Shown here piece after piece: positions 44,001 through 52,261 of a DNA stretch of 64,000 bases (positions within the stretch are counted from its first letter, which is position 1; each line of letters begins with the position of its first letter). A program made the translations under genes and the position numbers. A model generated the notes under the pieces. The model ran no database searches and was not told where the DNA came from. It was given only the letters and a program-made list of their open reading frames with translations. The DNA is from Chitinophagales bacterium (GTDB taxonomy: Bacteria; Bacteroidota; Bacteroidia; Chitinophagales; CAIOSU01), in contig JBBDNB010000018.1 of the NCBI GenBank assembly GCA_040877935.1, positions 1 to 64,000 on the forward strand, in the 5' to 3' direction.

Positions 44001-47000
44001 TGAATAAGTATTTCCTGCAACAGCAGAAGCTCCAATCTGTAAACTTTCTTCCAGGCAAATTGTTTGATCATTTCCGGTATTGGCTTCTGGCAGAGGATTT
44101 ACAGTTACTATAACTGAATCAATATTCTGACAACTGGTAGAGGTAATGGTTTCTGTTAAAACATAGGTGATGGTTTCAGTCGGACTTGCTGTAGGGTTTG
44201 AAGCAGCAGCATCACTTAATCCACTTGCAGGCGACCATGAATAGGTGTTTCCAGCAACAGAGACTGTTCCGATTTGAATATTTTCACCAATACAAATATC
44301 CTGATCACCTCCTGTATTGGCAGCAGGAAGAGGATTGACAACAATGGTAATTGAATCCTTATTGGAACAGCCATTGCCATCGGTTCCGGTCACAATATAT
44401 GTGATAGTTTCACTTGGGCTTGCCGTTACATTTGCTCCGCTTGTGGCGCTTAAACCATCGACTGGTGACCAGGAATAGGAACTTGCTCCTGAAGCTGATA
44501 AATTTGCAGATTCACCATTACATATGGTATCAGTATCTGCGGATACTAAAATAGTTGGCAAGGAATTAACCGTTACCGTTATAGAATCAATATTCTGACA
44601 ACCGGTGGCTGAAATGGTTTCGGTTAATACATAAGTGGTGGCTTCATCCGGACTTGCCATTGGATTTGCAACAGCAGCATCACTCAATCCTGCTGCAGGC
44701 GACCACAAATAAGTATTGCCAGCAACAGCAGTCGCTCCGATCTGTACACTTTCTTCCAGGCAAATTGTTTGATCATTGCTGGTATTGGCTTCAGGAAGCG
44801 GATTTACGGTAACTACAACTGAATCCACATTTTGGCAGCCTGTAGCGGTAATGGTTTCGGTTAATACATAAGTCGTGGTTTCATTCGAACTTGCTGTAGG
44901 ATTGGAAACAGAAGCATCACTTAAGCCAATGGCTGGCGACCATGAATAAGTGTTTCCAGCAACAGCAGTAGCTCCAATTTGTACACTTTCTTCAAGGCAA
45001 ATATCTTCATCATTTCCAGGATTTGCAAGGGGTAATGGATTGACTGTAATCGTTATTGTATCTGTACTGGAACATGCATTGATATCGGTTCCTGTAACAA
45101 CATAAGTTGTAGTTTCACTTGGACTGGCTGTCACATTTGCTCCTGTCGTAGCACTTAAACCATCGGCAGGCGACCAGGAATAAGTATTGCCTCCTGAAGC
45201 TGATAGATTTGTCGATTCACCATAACATATAGTGTCGGAATTTGCTGATACAGAAATGTTTGGCAATGGATTAACTGTAATGGTTATAGAATCAATATTC
45301 TGACAAGCAGTAGCTGTAACTACCTCTGTTAAAGTATAAGTGGTAGTAGTTGTTGGGCTTGCAATCGGGTTAGAAATAGCGGCATCACTCAAACCACTGG
45401 CTGGAGACCAGGAATAGGTGTTTCCAGCTACAGTTGTAGCTCCTATTTGAACATTTTCCCCAATGCATATTTCCTGATCACTTCCGGTATTGGCTTCAGG
45501 AAGAGGATTGACAACAATGGTAATTGAATCCTTATTGGAACAGCCATTGCCATCAGTTCCAGTGACAATATATATGGTAGTTTCATTTGGACTGGCTGTC
45601 ACATTTGAACCTGTTGTAGCACTTAAACCATCGGCAGGCGACCAGGAATAAGAACTTCCTCCTGAAGCTGATAGATTGGCAGATTCACCATTACATATGG
45701 TATCAAAATCAGCAGACACTACAATATTTGGCAAAGGATTTACGGTGACGATCACAGAATCCGAATATTGGCAACCCGTAGCTGTAATGGTTTCAGTTAA
45801 AATATAAGTCGTGGTTTCGGAAGGACTTGCCATTGGGTTAGAAACAGCAGCATCGCTCAAACCACTTGCAGGTGACCATGAATAGGTGTTTCCTGCAACG
45901 GCAGCCGCTCCAATCTGTACACTTTCTTCCAGGCAAATTGTTTGATCATTGCCAGTATTGGCATTTGGTAATGGATTAACTGTAACTGTAACCGAATCCA
46001 CATTTTGACAGCCGGTGGCGGTAATGGTTTCGGTTAAAATATAGGTGGTGGTTTCTGTTGGGCCTGCTGTTGGATTAGAAACAGTAGCTTCGCTCAACCC
46101 ACTTGAAGGAGACCAGGAATATGTATTGCCGACAACAGGTGCTGCCCCAATTTGCACACTATCACCAATACAAAGTGGCTGATCATTTCCGGTATCGGCA
46201 TCGGGCAAAGGATTCAGTGACAATATTGCCACATCAGAAGTGTCACTTCCCGTATTATTGCTAAAGACAGCCCTATATTGATTGTTGTTATCTGCATAAT
46301 CTGAAGTAAAAGTATAGTTCGTTGAAGTGGCACCTGAAATATCAGACCATGAATTTCCTCCATCATTACTCACCTGCCACTGAACTGAAGGTGCAGGTGC
46401 ACCACTGGCCGAAGCACTAAACGAAACATCTTCCCCTGCGCAATGCAAAGCAGAGGATGGATCAGTAGTTACAGTCGGGGCATTGGGTGGATAGGCCAGC
46501 CATTCCACATCATCAATAAACATATTGTTGCCTCGTTGGCTAGTTGCATAAAAGATAATGTGATTGGTATTTCCTGAAAATGCAAAAGGAATATCAAAGG
46601 AATATTCATACCAGCCATCAGCAGATTCTGTTGGGGATAAACTGCGCGAGCGATGAATTGTCCCCAATAATGTGGCTCCGCCAATTCCGGTTCCGGTATT
46701 GACATAAACATCTATTTTGTCGGCAGCTGAAGAAGCGCCATTGTCGCGATACATCCAGAATGTGACAGTGGAAGTATTGTTTTCCCTGGCAGATAAATCA
46801 AAAGCAGGAGTGATTAAACTTACTGTTCCCCCACTTTTAACTACCGATGATTCAAATTGAGCCATGCCCGCTCCTGAATTTGGAGTAGTAGCAGGGTTTG
46901 TGCCGTTGGTTACCCTACTCCAATGTGTTACAGCAGGATTGGTACCCTGCCCACCGGGGTTGGCAACTACAACTTGTCTTGTCCAACCATTTGGAGGAAA

Positions 47001-47168
47001 CACAGTTGCGTCAAAAGATTCGGTATTGAGCACCTGTGCATGAGTAGGTTTCGATATAAAGACTCCTGCAAATAAAAGAGCTACAAGGAGTATATACCGA
47101 CTAATATTTATAGAGTGAACAGTGTCAATAGGTTTACTCCACAGATAAGAAATAATTGATTTATACAT
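38040..47168 (-). CDS. Giant secreted multi-repeat (Ig/PKD-like) surface protein
   Basis: The protein has about 3,042 aa from ATG 47168, or 3,067 from ATG 47243. A signal peptide ends ISKPTHAQ after a long n-region. A choice-of-anchor/MAM-like jelly roll follows (ESFDATVFPPNGWTRQ to NNMFIDDVEWLAYPP), then one Ig-like domain. Next come 20 tandem units: 14 of A type (79 residues; NPLPEANTGNDQTICLEES.. TYSWSPASGLSD) and 6 of B type (77 residues; VSADTDTICNGESANLSASG). Later come one C unit, three D units (about 88 residues; DPLP...SYVWDIP), two divergent units, one A and five C units (about 95 residues; TIC.G..P..LTGS.P.GG). The last 75 residues (WTGNIDTDWDKPMNWQCGVP) resemble a domain that often precedes a T9SS sorting domain, yet no canonical type A or B sorting domain follows. 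It is likely a cell-surface adhesin. Confidence 0.85.
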   Translation of the reverse strand: MYKSIISYLWSKPIDTVHSINISRYILLVALLFAGVFISKPTHAQVLNTESFDATVFPPNGWTRQVVVANPGGQGTNPAVTHWSRVTNGTNPATTPNSGAGMAQFESSVVKSGGTVSLITPAFDLSARENNTSTVTFWMYRDNGASSAADKIDVYVNTGTGIGGATLLGTIHRSRSLSPTESADGWYEYSFDIPFAFSGNTNHIIFYATSQRGNNMFIDDVEWLAYPPNAPTVTTDPSSALHCAGEDVSFSASASGAPAPSVQWQVSNDGGNSWSDISGATSTNYTFTSDYADNNNQYRAVFSNNTGSDTSDVAILSLNPLPDADTGNDQPLCIGDSVQIGAAPVVGNTYSWSPSSGLSEATVSNPTAGPTETTTYILTETITATGCQNVDSVTVTVNPLPNANTGNDQTICLEESVQIGAAAVAGNTYSWSPASGLSDAAVSNPMASPSETTTYILTETITATGCQYSDSVIVTVNPLPNIVVSADFDTICNGESANLSASGGSSYSWSPADGLSATTGSNVTASPNETTIYIVTGTDGNGCSNKDSITIVVNPLPEANTGSDQEICIGENVQIGATTVAGNTYSWSPASGLSDAAISNPIASPTTTTTYTLTEVVTATACQNIDSITITVNPLPNISVSANSDTICYGESTNLSASGGNTYSWSPADGLSATTGANVTASPSETTTYVVTGTDINACSSTDTITITVNPLPLANPGNDEDICLEESVQIGATAVAGNTYSWSPAIGLSDASVSNPTASSNETTTYVLTETITATGCQNVDSVVVTVNPLPEANTSNDQTICLEESVQIGATAVAGNTYLWSPAAGLSDAAVANPMASPDEATTYVLTETISATGCQNIDSITVTVNSLPTILVSADTDTICNGESANLSASGASSYSWSPVDGLSATSGANVTASPSETITYIVTGTDGNGCSNKDSITIVVNPLPAANTGGDQDICIGENIQIGTVSVAGNTYSWSPASGLSDAAASNPTASPTETITYVLTETITSTSCQNIDSVIVTVNPLPEANTGNDQTICLEESLQIGASAVAGNTYSWSPASGLSDAAVSNPMASPADTTTYILTETISATGCQNFDSVTVSVNPLPNIVVSADFDTFCIGESANLSASGGNTYSWSPADGLSATSGANVTATPNETNTYILTGTDGNGCSSKDSITIVVNPLPEANTGNAQIICLEESIQIGATAVAGNTYSWSPASGLDDPNASNPVASPTTTTTYTLIETITATGCQNIDSVTVTVNPLPNISVSANSDTICNGESTNLSALGGSSYSWSPADGLSATSGANVMSSPSETTTYIVTGTDGNGCSNTDSVTIVVNPLPEANTGNDQTICLEESIQIGATAVAGNTYSWSPASGLSDAAISNPIASPTETTTYVLTETITATGCQNVDSVVVTVNLLPEANTGNDQTICLEESVQIGAVAVAGNTYSWSPASGLSDASASNPVASSTETTTYVLTETISATGCQKVDSVVVAVNPLPEANTGNDQTICLEESIQIGAAAVAGNTYSWSPASGLSDAVASSPVASPTETTTYVLTETITATGCQKVDSVVVTVNPLPEANTGNDQTICLEESIQIGAAAVAGNTYSWSPASGLDDAAVSNPLASPTTTTTYTLTETITATGCQNIDSVTVTVNSLPNISVSADTDTICNGESANLSASGGSSYSWSPADGLSATSGANVTASPNETTKYIVTGTDGNGCSNTDSVTIVVNSLPEANTGNDQIICLGESVQIGATAVAGNTYSWSAVNGLDDTAISNPIASPTETTTYVLTETITATGCQNIDSVVVTVNPLPSANTGGNVNICDGQSIQIGAVATAGNTYSWSPVSALNDAAVSNPVANPSDTTTYALIETITATGCQNSNQITINVQDAIAENLIEAAQTICAGDVPDELLGEAATGGDGLYNYLWESSTTSSGSGYTAASGTNTGQNYSPAVLTETTWFRRAVSSGECTDTSNVIEITVNQYPEAAGTISGTTTVCQGENNVEYEVPSIQYASGYEWSLPQGISIVSGANTNNIIVNYSDTAISGTITVHGTNGCGNGSVSADYNVTVDPLPVEADTITGVSPVCQAESGIVYSVPPIDHATDYQWTLPPGASIVSGAGTNSITVDYSDIATSGFVTVTGTNDCGTNSTQSFEVTVDPLPGSAGSISGANTICPGGQGFVFSIDSIAHATSYVWDIPSTATVLSGADSNVIVIQFDASTTPGSISVYGVNNCGISSTSTKSFDTFPYVEATAESNDTEVCETSGNINLLGKGQGFGKVTWSWTGPNGYTSGQINPVPFPATLASQGWYIVVNTDANGCSVDDSLYITVKPAPPRPIITADGPTTFCEGDSVTLISSTDSSYVSYLWSNGDTTTSTTVTTSGNYNVTVTGDNGCPIWAENAMPVTVNPLPTVNPGSERTICYGQSTQIGASPQSNRSYSWSPTATLSSATVANPIASPLDTTTYQLIVTNTATGCVDSSTVTVNVLPPIDSNLINEAQTICSGQAPDQLTGSIPTGGNHSTYTYQWEVSTDNANFSVISGATGQNYSPPVLNDTTWYRRIASSGVCTGNETNASNVIEISVLPSIDDNTIDTAQTICIGQTPDAFTGSLPTGGNGNYAYQWQVSTTSSASGFANAPGSSDQKDYTPATAHMEDTWYRRIVTSRPCVDAQSDTSNVIKVTILSIDNNTISADQNICVGDTPSVLTGSLPIGGDGAFTYLWESSTTSASTGFSAAVGANTGQDYTPGGISQTTWFRRTVYSGPCTGSFGDESNVIQITASPISNNNLSVLGNPGPFCNSGRPTSIIGSQPTGANGNYTYQWQYKSQGNNYTDIPGADSIHYIPPTLSSTTHYRRVVRSGNCEDISQKIVVVIQPSLSNNIIQAEQTVCYNTAPDTLTGTIPAGGDSTNYNFVWEYSYNTMTWIQIPGSNSRNYKPDSLTQKTYFRRAVTSGACNNPQIGNALEIDVLPINRSIWTGNIDTDWDKPMNWQCGVPDYDTDVIIPLRPNQPHIFDGVLGKCNTYYMDTATQLHIETGGRLNVKEPPQ
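41515..46215 (-). repeat. Tandem 237/231-nt coding repeats (20 units)
   Basis: Reading with the gene, the order of the two unit types is A A B A B A A B A A B A B A A A A B A A. Unit lengths of 237 and 231 nt reproduce the observed span. Many neighbouring A units differ at only a few residues, so the array is open to unequal recombination and hard to assemble. Confidence 0.85.
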
Positions 47169-47658
47169 TGGAGACAGGTATATAGTTAGTTTAATCTGTT
47201 TGTTTGGTTCCCTTATTAAAGAAGCAATTGTTTGATTATGCATTATAAATTAGGATTCTATACGTAGACACCCATATTTTGTTTCTTTATCATCCTTTTT
47301 CAATTGATTAACATGGTTTTATTTTGACATAAAATGTTAGCAAAAATAATCATTAGTTAAAGGAGAATCAAGTTTTAAATTGTGAAATTTTATTTTTTAA
47401 TAGAATTTTAAATCAGAATTAATCTAAAGACAGTTATATTTCAATCCAATATTATAATTTATCAATTGAAATTTCATAGCTATTTTTATAAGTTTTGTTG
47501 TTAAGCGTTTATTAATTTTAGATTATTAATCATAAGATAAAGTGCGATGGATTTGCATTTCTCGTAGATTTCAATTTATTGATTGGCTGTTCATCTTCAA
47601 CATTTTACTATATCTGTACTATCTTTACCATGTTATCATTTTGCAACTAAAACTTTAA
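47169..47658. other. AT-rich divergent intergenic region
   Basis: This region of about 415-490 nt lies between the giant gene and the phosphodiesterase operon. It has no gene. A candidate plus-strand -7 is TAAGTTTTG near 47490, and TCATTTTGCA near 47636-47645 precedes the TTG start at 47659. Both are weak; nothing else was recognised. Confidence 0.35.
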
Positions 47659-48588
47659 TTGATTTTGCTCAGGCTTTTTGCAATTTTTATTTGTATTTGC
47701 ACACTTTATTCAGAAACAGGACTCTTACAAGCACAAGTCAATGAAGCAAAATTTGACGAGGATACTTTTGATCTAAAAGTGCTCAGCTGGAATCTTTATT
47801 TATTGCCGCGATTTTTTAAACCAACTAAGCAGTTGATACGGGCAAAATATATTGCCGAAAGACTTGTTGAAGAAGATTACGATGCATTGATGCTACAGGA
47901 AGTTTTTGGCAAACTATCAAGTACTATTTTACATAAAGGACTCAAAGAACACTATCCATACTACCTGGGGCCTGCCAACAAAAAAGGCAGTCCGTTCAAA
48001 GCCAATAGCGGAGTAATGATTTATAGCAAATATCCTTTGGAATTGCTCACCGAATTTCAATTTGAAGATTGCAAAGGCATAGATTGCTGGGGAAGGAAAG
48101 GTGGCTTACTGGCGGCATTCGAAAAAGATGGGCAAGAATATCAAATAATGTCAACACATCTACAAGCATTTGAAGGAGATAAACGGGACAAAATACGCCT
48201 GTTGCAATACCATCAAATATTGCGCGATGTAGTATTGCCTTACAGCAAAGATGGGGTGCCTCAAATTCTTGGTGGCGATTACAATACAATGAGGCGCGAC
48301 AGTTTTTATTACGATGCCATGCTCTCTGTAATGAATGCAAGCAACAGTCCCTGTGTAGGAGATACAATTTGCACCTACGTATCTTTCAGCAATGACCTGA
48401 TCAATTCTGGAGAGTATGAATTGGTACTGGATTATGTATTTTTGAGAAACAATGGAGTGAAATTCAGTGAAGAAAAACGAAAAGTACGGGTTTTCCAAGC
48501 CGACTGGGATCCACGAAAACGCAGAAGAAAAGGCAAACGCAAAGACCTTTCTGATCATTATGCCGTTGAATTAAAACTAAAAAAATAA
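47659..48588 (+). CDS. Secreted endonuclease/exonuclease/phosphatase-family phosphodiesterase (sphingomyelinase C-like)
   Basis: The protein has 309 aa from a TTG start; no ATG precedes the conserved domain. A signal peptide ends LLQAQ. EEP catalytic motifs in order are VLSWNLYLLPR (Asn), MLQEVF (Glu), STHLQAF (His), GGDYNT (Asp/Asn) and LSDHYAVEL (Asp-His). The insert GIDCWGRKGGLLA matches the neutral/bacterial sphingomyelinase subgroup. It probably hydrolyses a phospholipid or sphingolipid headgroup outside the cell. It is 1 nt from its paralogue and begins a three-gene operon. Confidence 0.82.
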   Translation: MILLRLFAIFICICTLYSETGLLQAQVNEAKFDEDTFDLKVLSWNLYLLPRFFKPTKQLIRAKYIAERLVEEDYDALMLQEVFGKLSSTILHKGLKEHYPYYLGPANKKGSPFKANSGVMIYSKYPLELLTEFQFEDCKGIDCWGRKGGLLAAFEKDGQEYQIMSTHLQAFEGDKRDKIRLLQYHQILRDVVLPYSKDGVPQILGGDYNTMRRDSFYYDAMLSVMNASNSPCVGDTICTYVSFSNDLINSGEYELVLDYVFLRNNGVKFSEEKRKVRVFQADWDPRKRRRKGKRKDLSDHYAVELKLKK

Positions 48589-48589
48589 T

Positions 48590-49501
48590 ATGCCTTTAAT
48601 CACTTTCTTACTTATTGCCATTTTCTCTATTTCTCTTAATGACTGCAAAGCGCAAGACACAGCCTATTTCAATGATTACACAGAAGTAGTCCCTGAAAAT
48701 GAACTCCGCATTTTATCCTGGAATATTCAAATGTTGCCGCGATTGATACTAAGGGTGAGACGAGGTCCGATCAGGCGGTCTCGATTAATTCCACAACATA
48801 TTATTGATGATAAAATCGACATCATTGTTTTTCAGGAAGCTTTTGATAGAAGATGCAGAAGAATATTAAAAAGACGTTTGAAGGAAGAATATCCCTATCA
48901 TGCAGGGCCTGCCAATAAGAATTTTGGCATTCGCACCAATAGTGGCGCTATGATTTTTAGCAAATACCCCATTAAGGAATTGGGCAAAATTAATTTCAGC
49001 GTTTGCGAAGGCATAGACTGCTATGCACACAAAGGTGCCCTACTGGTGGAAATAGAAGCGAAGGGAAAACAAATACAAGTGCTCGGCACCCATTTACAGG
49101 CAGGTGGTTCGGATTCTACAAAAATGAGCGAATACCGAGAACTGGCTGAATTGATTGAAAAACACAGAACAGAAGGCATTCCGCTTTTCCTTTGTGGCGA
49201 TTTCAATACCAATAAAAAAGACCCAGAGCTTTATCCTGAAATGCTCGGCACACTTGATGCACTTGATGGTCCTATTTCAGGGAATTTAAAATTTACTTCT
49301 GATGAATTGCGCAATGATATGTGCGGTGATGGAAATCCTGATAAACTGAAACAAAAAGTGATTGATTATATATTGTTTCAATCCAATGACTGGCAGCCCG
49401 ATTATATGGAAAGAAACATCAGGCAATACCGCGAACGCTGGAGCAAAGACCACATGGATCTTTCGGATCATAATGCTGTACTGATGAAAATACGATATTG
49501 A
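48590..49501 (+). CDS. Secreted EEP-family phosphodiesterase, tandem paralogue
   Basis: This 303-aa protein has a signal peptide (ending CKAQ) and the same motif series: ILSWNIQMLPR, VFQEAF, HLQAGG, CGDFNTN and DLSDHNAVLM, with GIDCYAHKGALL in place of GIDCWGRKGG. It arose by tandem duplication from the gene just upstream, but the two have diverged widely outside the motifs, so they may differ in substrate. It is 1 nt from the HAD gene. Confidence 0.82.
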   Translation: MPLITFLLIAIFSISLNDCKAQDTAYFNDYTEVVPENELRILSWNIQMLPRLILRVRRGPIRRSRLIPQHIIDDKIDIIVFQEAFDRRCRRILKRRLKEEYPYHAGPANKNFGIRTNSGAMIFSKYPIKELGKINFSVCEGIDCYAHKGALLVEIEAKGKQIQVLGTHLQAGGSDSTKMSEYRELAELIEKHRTEGIPLFLCGDFNTNKKDPELYPEMLGTLDALDGPISGNLKFTSDELRNDMCGDGNPDKLKQKVIDYILFQSNDWQPDYMERNIRQYRERWSKDHMDLSDHNAVLMKIRY

Positions 49502-49502
49502 T

Positions 49503-50627
49503 ATGCCTGAAGATGAACTCGTTCAACAGCTTTATGATGCCGGATGGACAAGTCATATCGCCCGAATGCTGGGTGAAAATATATACAAATACCGCCATTC
49601 CGGGCGCAGTGTGGTTTTTGATTTTGACAATACCATCATTTGCGGAGATATAGGCGAAAAGGTACTGCGCTATTTTTCAGAAAATCAATATGCCTTCAAA
49701 CCAATGCACAGCGGTTTTAGCCCCGATATTTATTTTGAGGGACAATTGTTCAGGCTGGAAGATTTTTCTGCCCTGGAATATTACAATACCTTTCTCTCCT
49801 ACTCGGCCCTGAGTTTTAAGCAGGATCCGCATTATAAAAGTATCCCTTACTCCTGGGCAGTTCAGATTATGGAGGGACTTTCTCTGCGGCAATTGCTGGA
49901 TATTACCAAAGCAGTATTTCCACAATTAAACAATCCTGAAGCTAAAAGAGAAAAACCTTTTTTCTACACACCTATTCTGAAATTGATGGCAATGCTTCAA
50001 CGCTATGATTATGATATAAAAATCATTACAGCAAGCAATGTATGGTCAGTGCGGAAAATAATATTAGAGGCAGTAAATCCCATACTTGCCAAATGGAATA
50101 ATAGTAAAAATAAAACTGCGGCAATAAAAGCAGAAAATATCATTGGACTCGAAGTATTGCTTCGTCACCAATCCGATGGAAACTTGCGCAAAGACCGGCA
50201 TTTGATGGAGGATTTTCCTAATTATAGTATGTTGAGCGGCAAAATTTTAGACGAGTGGATATTGAGTCCCAACCTGAATTTCCCGGTAACTGCCTATGAA
50301 GGCAAGCCGGCTGCATATTACAAGCACTTTGGGAATGCTCAACCTCTTTTCTGCTTTGGTGACACAACAAGTGATATAGACCTGTTAAAAATGGCCGAGC
50401 AACCAGTATGGTTGGCGCGCATGGAAGATTCCCTGGAAGTTGAAAAGGTATGGCGGGGCTGGAATGCCAAAGCTTTTTTAAGAAACAATGTCCAAGCTAT
50501 TGAATCTAATGTTTTGTGTAGTTTTTTACAGTGGGAATCTTTAAGTAATGAAACCTTCCTTAAAAGACACCCAAATGAAAAGGAGTTGAGAAAATCTATG
50601 GAAATTATTGATATGGTGGATATTTAA
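49503..50627 (+). CDS. HAD-superfamily phosphatase
   Basis: This 374-aa protein has motif I VVFDFDNTIICGD (nucleophile Asp40, acid/base Asp42), motif II IKIITASN and motif III/IV CFGDTTSDIDLLK. The DxDNT form and the length suggest the PSP/PHOSPHO1-like HAD-IB group. It has no signal peptide. It is in an operon with two secreted phosphodiesterases whose products could include phosphocholine or phosphoethanolamine, so dephosphorylation of such a headgroup is a reasonable inference. Confidence 0.78.
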   Translation: MPEDELVQQLYDAGWTSHIARMLGENIYKYRHSGRSVVFDFDNTIICGDIGEKVLRYFSENQYAFKPMHSGFSPDIYFEGQLFRLEDFSALEYYNTFLSYSALSFKQDPHYKSIPYSWAVQIMEGLSLRQLLDITKAVFPQLNNPEAKREKPFFYTPILKLMAMLQRYDYDIKIITASNVWSVRKIILEAVNPILAKWNNSKNKTAAIKAENIIGLEVLLRHQSDGNLRKDRHLMEDFPNYSMLSGKILDEWILSPNLNFPVTAYEGKPAAYYKHFGNAQPLFCFGDTTSDIDLLKMAEQPVWLARMEDSLEVEKVWRGWNAKAFLRNNVQAIESNVLCSFLQWESLSNETFLKRHPNEKELRKSMEIIDMVDI

Positions 50628-50644
50628 TTCAACAAGTCCAATTC

Positions 50645-51364
50645 CTAAAATGCATAACCCAAACTAATATTTAAAGTAGGTTTTAAATGTTGAAAAAATG
50701 CAGGCCTGTCTTCCGGCAATTGAGTGCGCCTGGTACGTGCACCATTGAAATAATCGGTAAAATTATTGCGATAACCCAGACCGGTACATACATCGAAAGC
50801 AAAATGCCCGGCTACCAGTTGGTAACCGAAAAGAAAATTGCCATTTATATAATAAAAGTTTTGGTATTGTACGCCATTCTTCAATTTAAACTTGGCATAA
50901 TTAAATGAAAAATGAGGGGCTACATAAAGCCCATTGGGCGCTTCTTTTTTCTTTAGTAAATAAAAACGATAAGCAACCTGTACCCGGCCACCAAAAAACT
51001 GGTATTTCTGATTGGTTAAGGTGGTATCCAGGATATTTACCAGGCTGAGAAACACTCCTGAATAATTTAAAGATACTCCTATAAAACTGCTCTGCCGGGG
51101 AGCTGTAGCCATTTCATACATTAGGCGCAATTCGCCAGTTAATGGAATTTGACCAAAAAGCAATGCAGTGGGGCTGATTTTCAATACATTTTTTGAAGGG
51201 CGCTCATAGCCTTCCGGCATTCTTACTTTTTCATCCTCTTCCGGATCAGCATCGGGCTCTTTAATACGCTCGGGATTAAATTCAAATGATTCATCTTCCT
51301 GGGAGAATACTTCATTGCTAAATAAATAGAATGGAATAATGAACAAACAAAGTATAAATCGCAT
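50645..51364 (-). CDS. Predicted outer-membrane beta-barrel protein
   Basis: This 239-aa protein has a signal peptide (ending EVFSQ), an acidic linker (EPDADPEEDEKVRMPEGYER) and a barrel with alternating strands, such as LKISPTALLFGQIPLTGELR, VQVAYRFYL, GLYVAPHFSFNYAKF and a C-terminal strand ending in F (NISLGYAF), the usual BAM signal. It is similar in layout to DUF3575-type proteins. It is the last gene of the queD-folE-fabD cluster (13 nt after fabD); function is unknown. Confidence 0.7.
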   Translation of the reverse strand: MRFILCLFIIPFYLFSNEVFSQEDESFEFNPERIKEPDADPEEDEKVRMPEGYERPSKNVLKISPTALLFGQIPLTGELRLMYEMATAPRQSSFIGVSLNYSGVFLSLVNILDTTLTNQKYQFFGGRVQVAYRFYLLKKKEAPNGLYVAPHFSFNYAKFKLKNGVQYQNFYYINGNFLFGYQLVAGHFAFDVCTGLGYRNNFTDYFNGARTRRTQLPEDRPAFFQHLKPTLNISLGYAF

Positions 51365-51377
51365 GGGCTAAAGTTAC

Positions 51378-52259
51378 TTAAAAGCTGAGATTTTGAATAG
51401 GAATTTTTCGATCTACTTTTTTGATCAAGCCACGCAATACTGTCCCCGGTCCTACCTCTGTAAAAGAGCTTGCACCATCACTTATCATTTGCTTTATAAT
51501 TTGCGACCAACGCACCGGTTCGGTGAGTTGAGCAATCAGGTTTTCCTTTATTTCAGCTTCATCGGTATGGGCTTTGGCATCTACATTTTGATAAACAGGA
51601 CAAATAGGATTGCTAAATGTTGTTTTACGAATTTGTGCTTCCAAAGCCTTACGTGCAGGCTCCATTAATGGAGAATGAAAAGCACCGTCAACTTTCAGAG
51701 GAATAACTTTCAAAGCTCCGGCCGCTTCCAATTCTTTTTTTGCCAATTCAATACCTTTTATACTGCCAGAAATAACCAACTGGCCGGGACAGTTGTAATT
51801 GGCAGGAACTACAATTTCCTCAATTCCATTACAAATTTCCTCTACCTTTTCATCGTCCAGTCCAAGCACTGCCGCCATTGTTGATTCCTCTGCATCACAG
51901 GCTTTCTGCATGGCTTCGGCTCGGGCTTTTACCAGGAGCAACCCATCTTCAAAGCGCAATACTTTATTGGCTACCAAAGCAGAAAACTCTCCCAGTGAAT
52001 GCCCTGCAACCATATCGGGCTGAAAAGTTTTTCCTGCAATTTTACTCAGTACTGTGGAATATATAAATATTGCAGGTTGTGTGACCCTGGTTTGTTTGAG
52101 TTGCTCCTCGCTCCCATCAAACATAATTGCAGCGATATCAAATCCCAGAATTTCATTGGCCTGTTGAATCAGTTTTTTAGCAACATCAAATTTATTGTAT
52201 TCTTCCTTGCCCATTCCTGAAAACTGGGCACCCTGACCTGGAAATACATATGCGTTCAT
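51378..52259 (-). CDS. fabD: Malonyl-CoA:ACP transacylase
   Basis: This 293-aa protein has GQGAQFSGMGKE at the start, the nucleophile Ser88 in GHSLGEFSALV, the catalytic His in DGAFHSPLM and the C-terminal EVGPGTVLRGLIKKV. It loads malonyl groups onto ACP for fatty-acid synthesis. It starts 2 nt after folE. Confidence 0.96.
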   Translation of the reverse strand: MNAYVFPGQGAQFSGMGKEEYNKFDVAKKLIQQANEILGFDIAAIMFDGSEEQLKQTRVTQPAIFIYSTVLSKIAGKTFQPDMVAGHSLGEFSALVANKVLRFEDGLLLVKARAEAMQKACDAEESTMAAVLGLDDEKVEEICNGIEEIVVPANYNCPGQLVISGSIKGIELAKKELEAAGALKVIPLKVDGAFHSPLMEPARKALEAQIRKTTFSNPICPVYQNVDAKAHTDEAEIKENLIAQLTEPVRWSQIIKQMISDGASSFTEVGPGTVLRGLIKKVDRKIPIQNLSF

Positions 52260-52261
52260 AT

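Noticed and set aside
41515-46215. Regular 230-240-nt repeats that could suggest a CRISPR-like or satellite array
   Set aside because: The repeats stay in one reading frame, match protein-domain lengths of 77 and 79 residues and have no unique spacers; they are coding.
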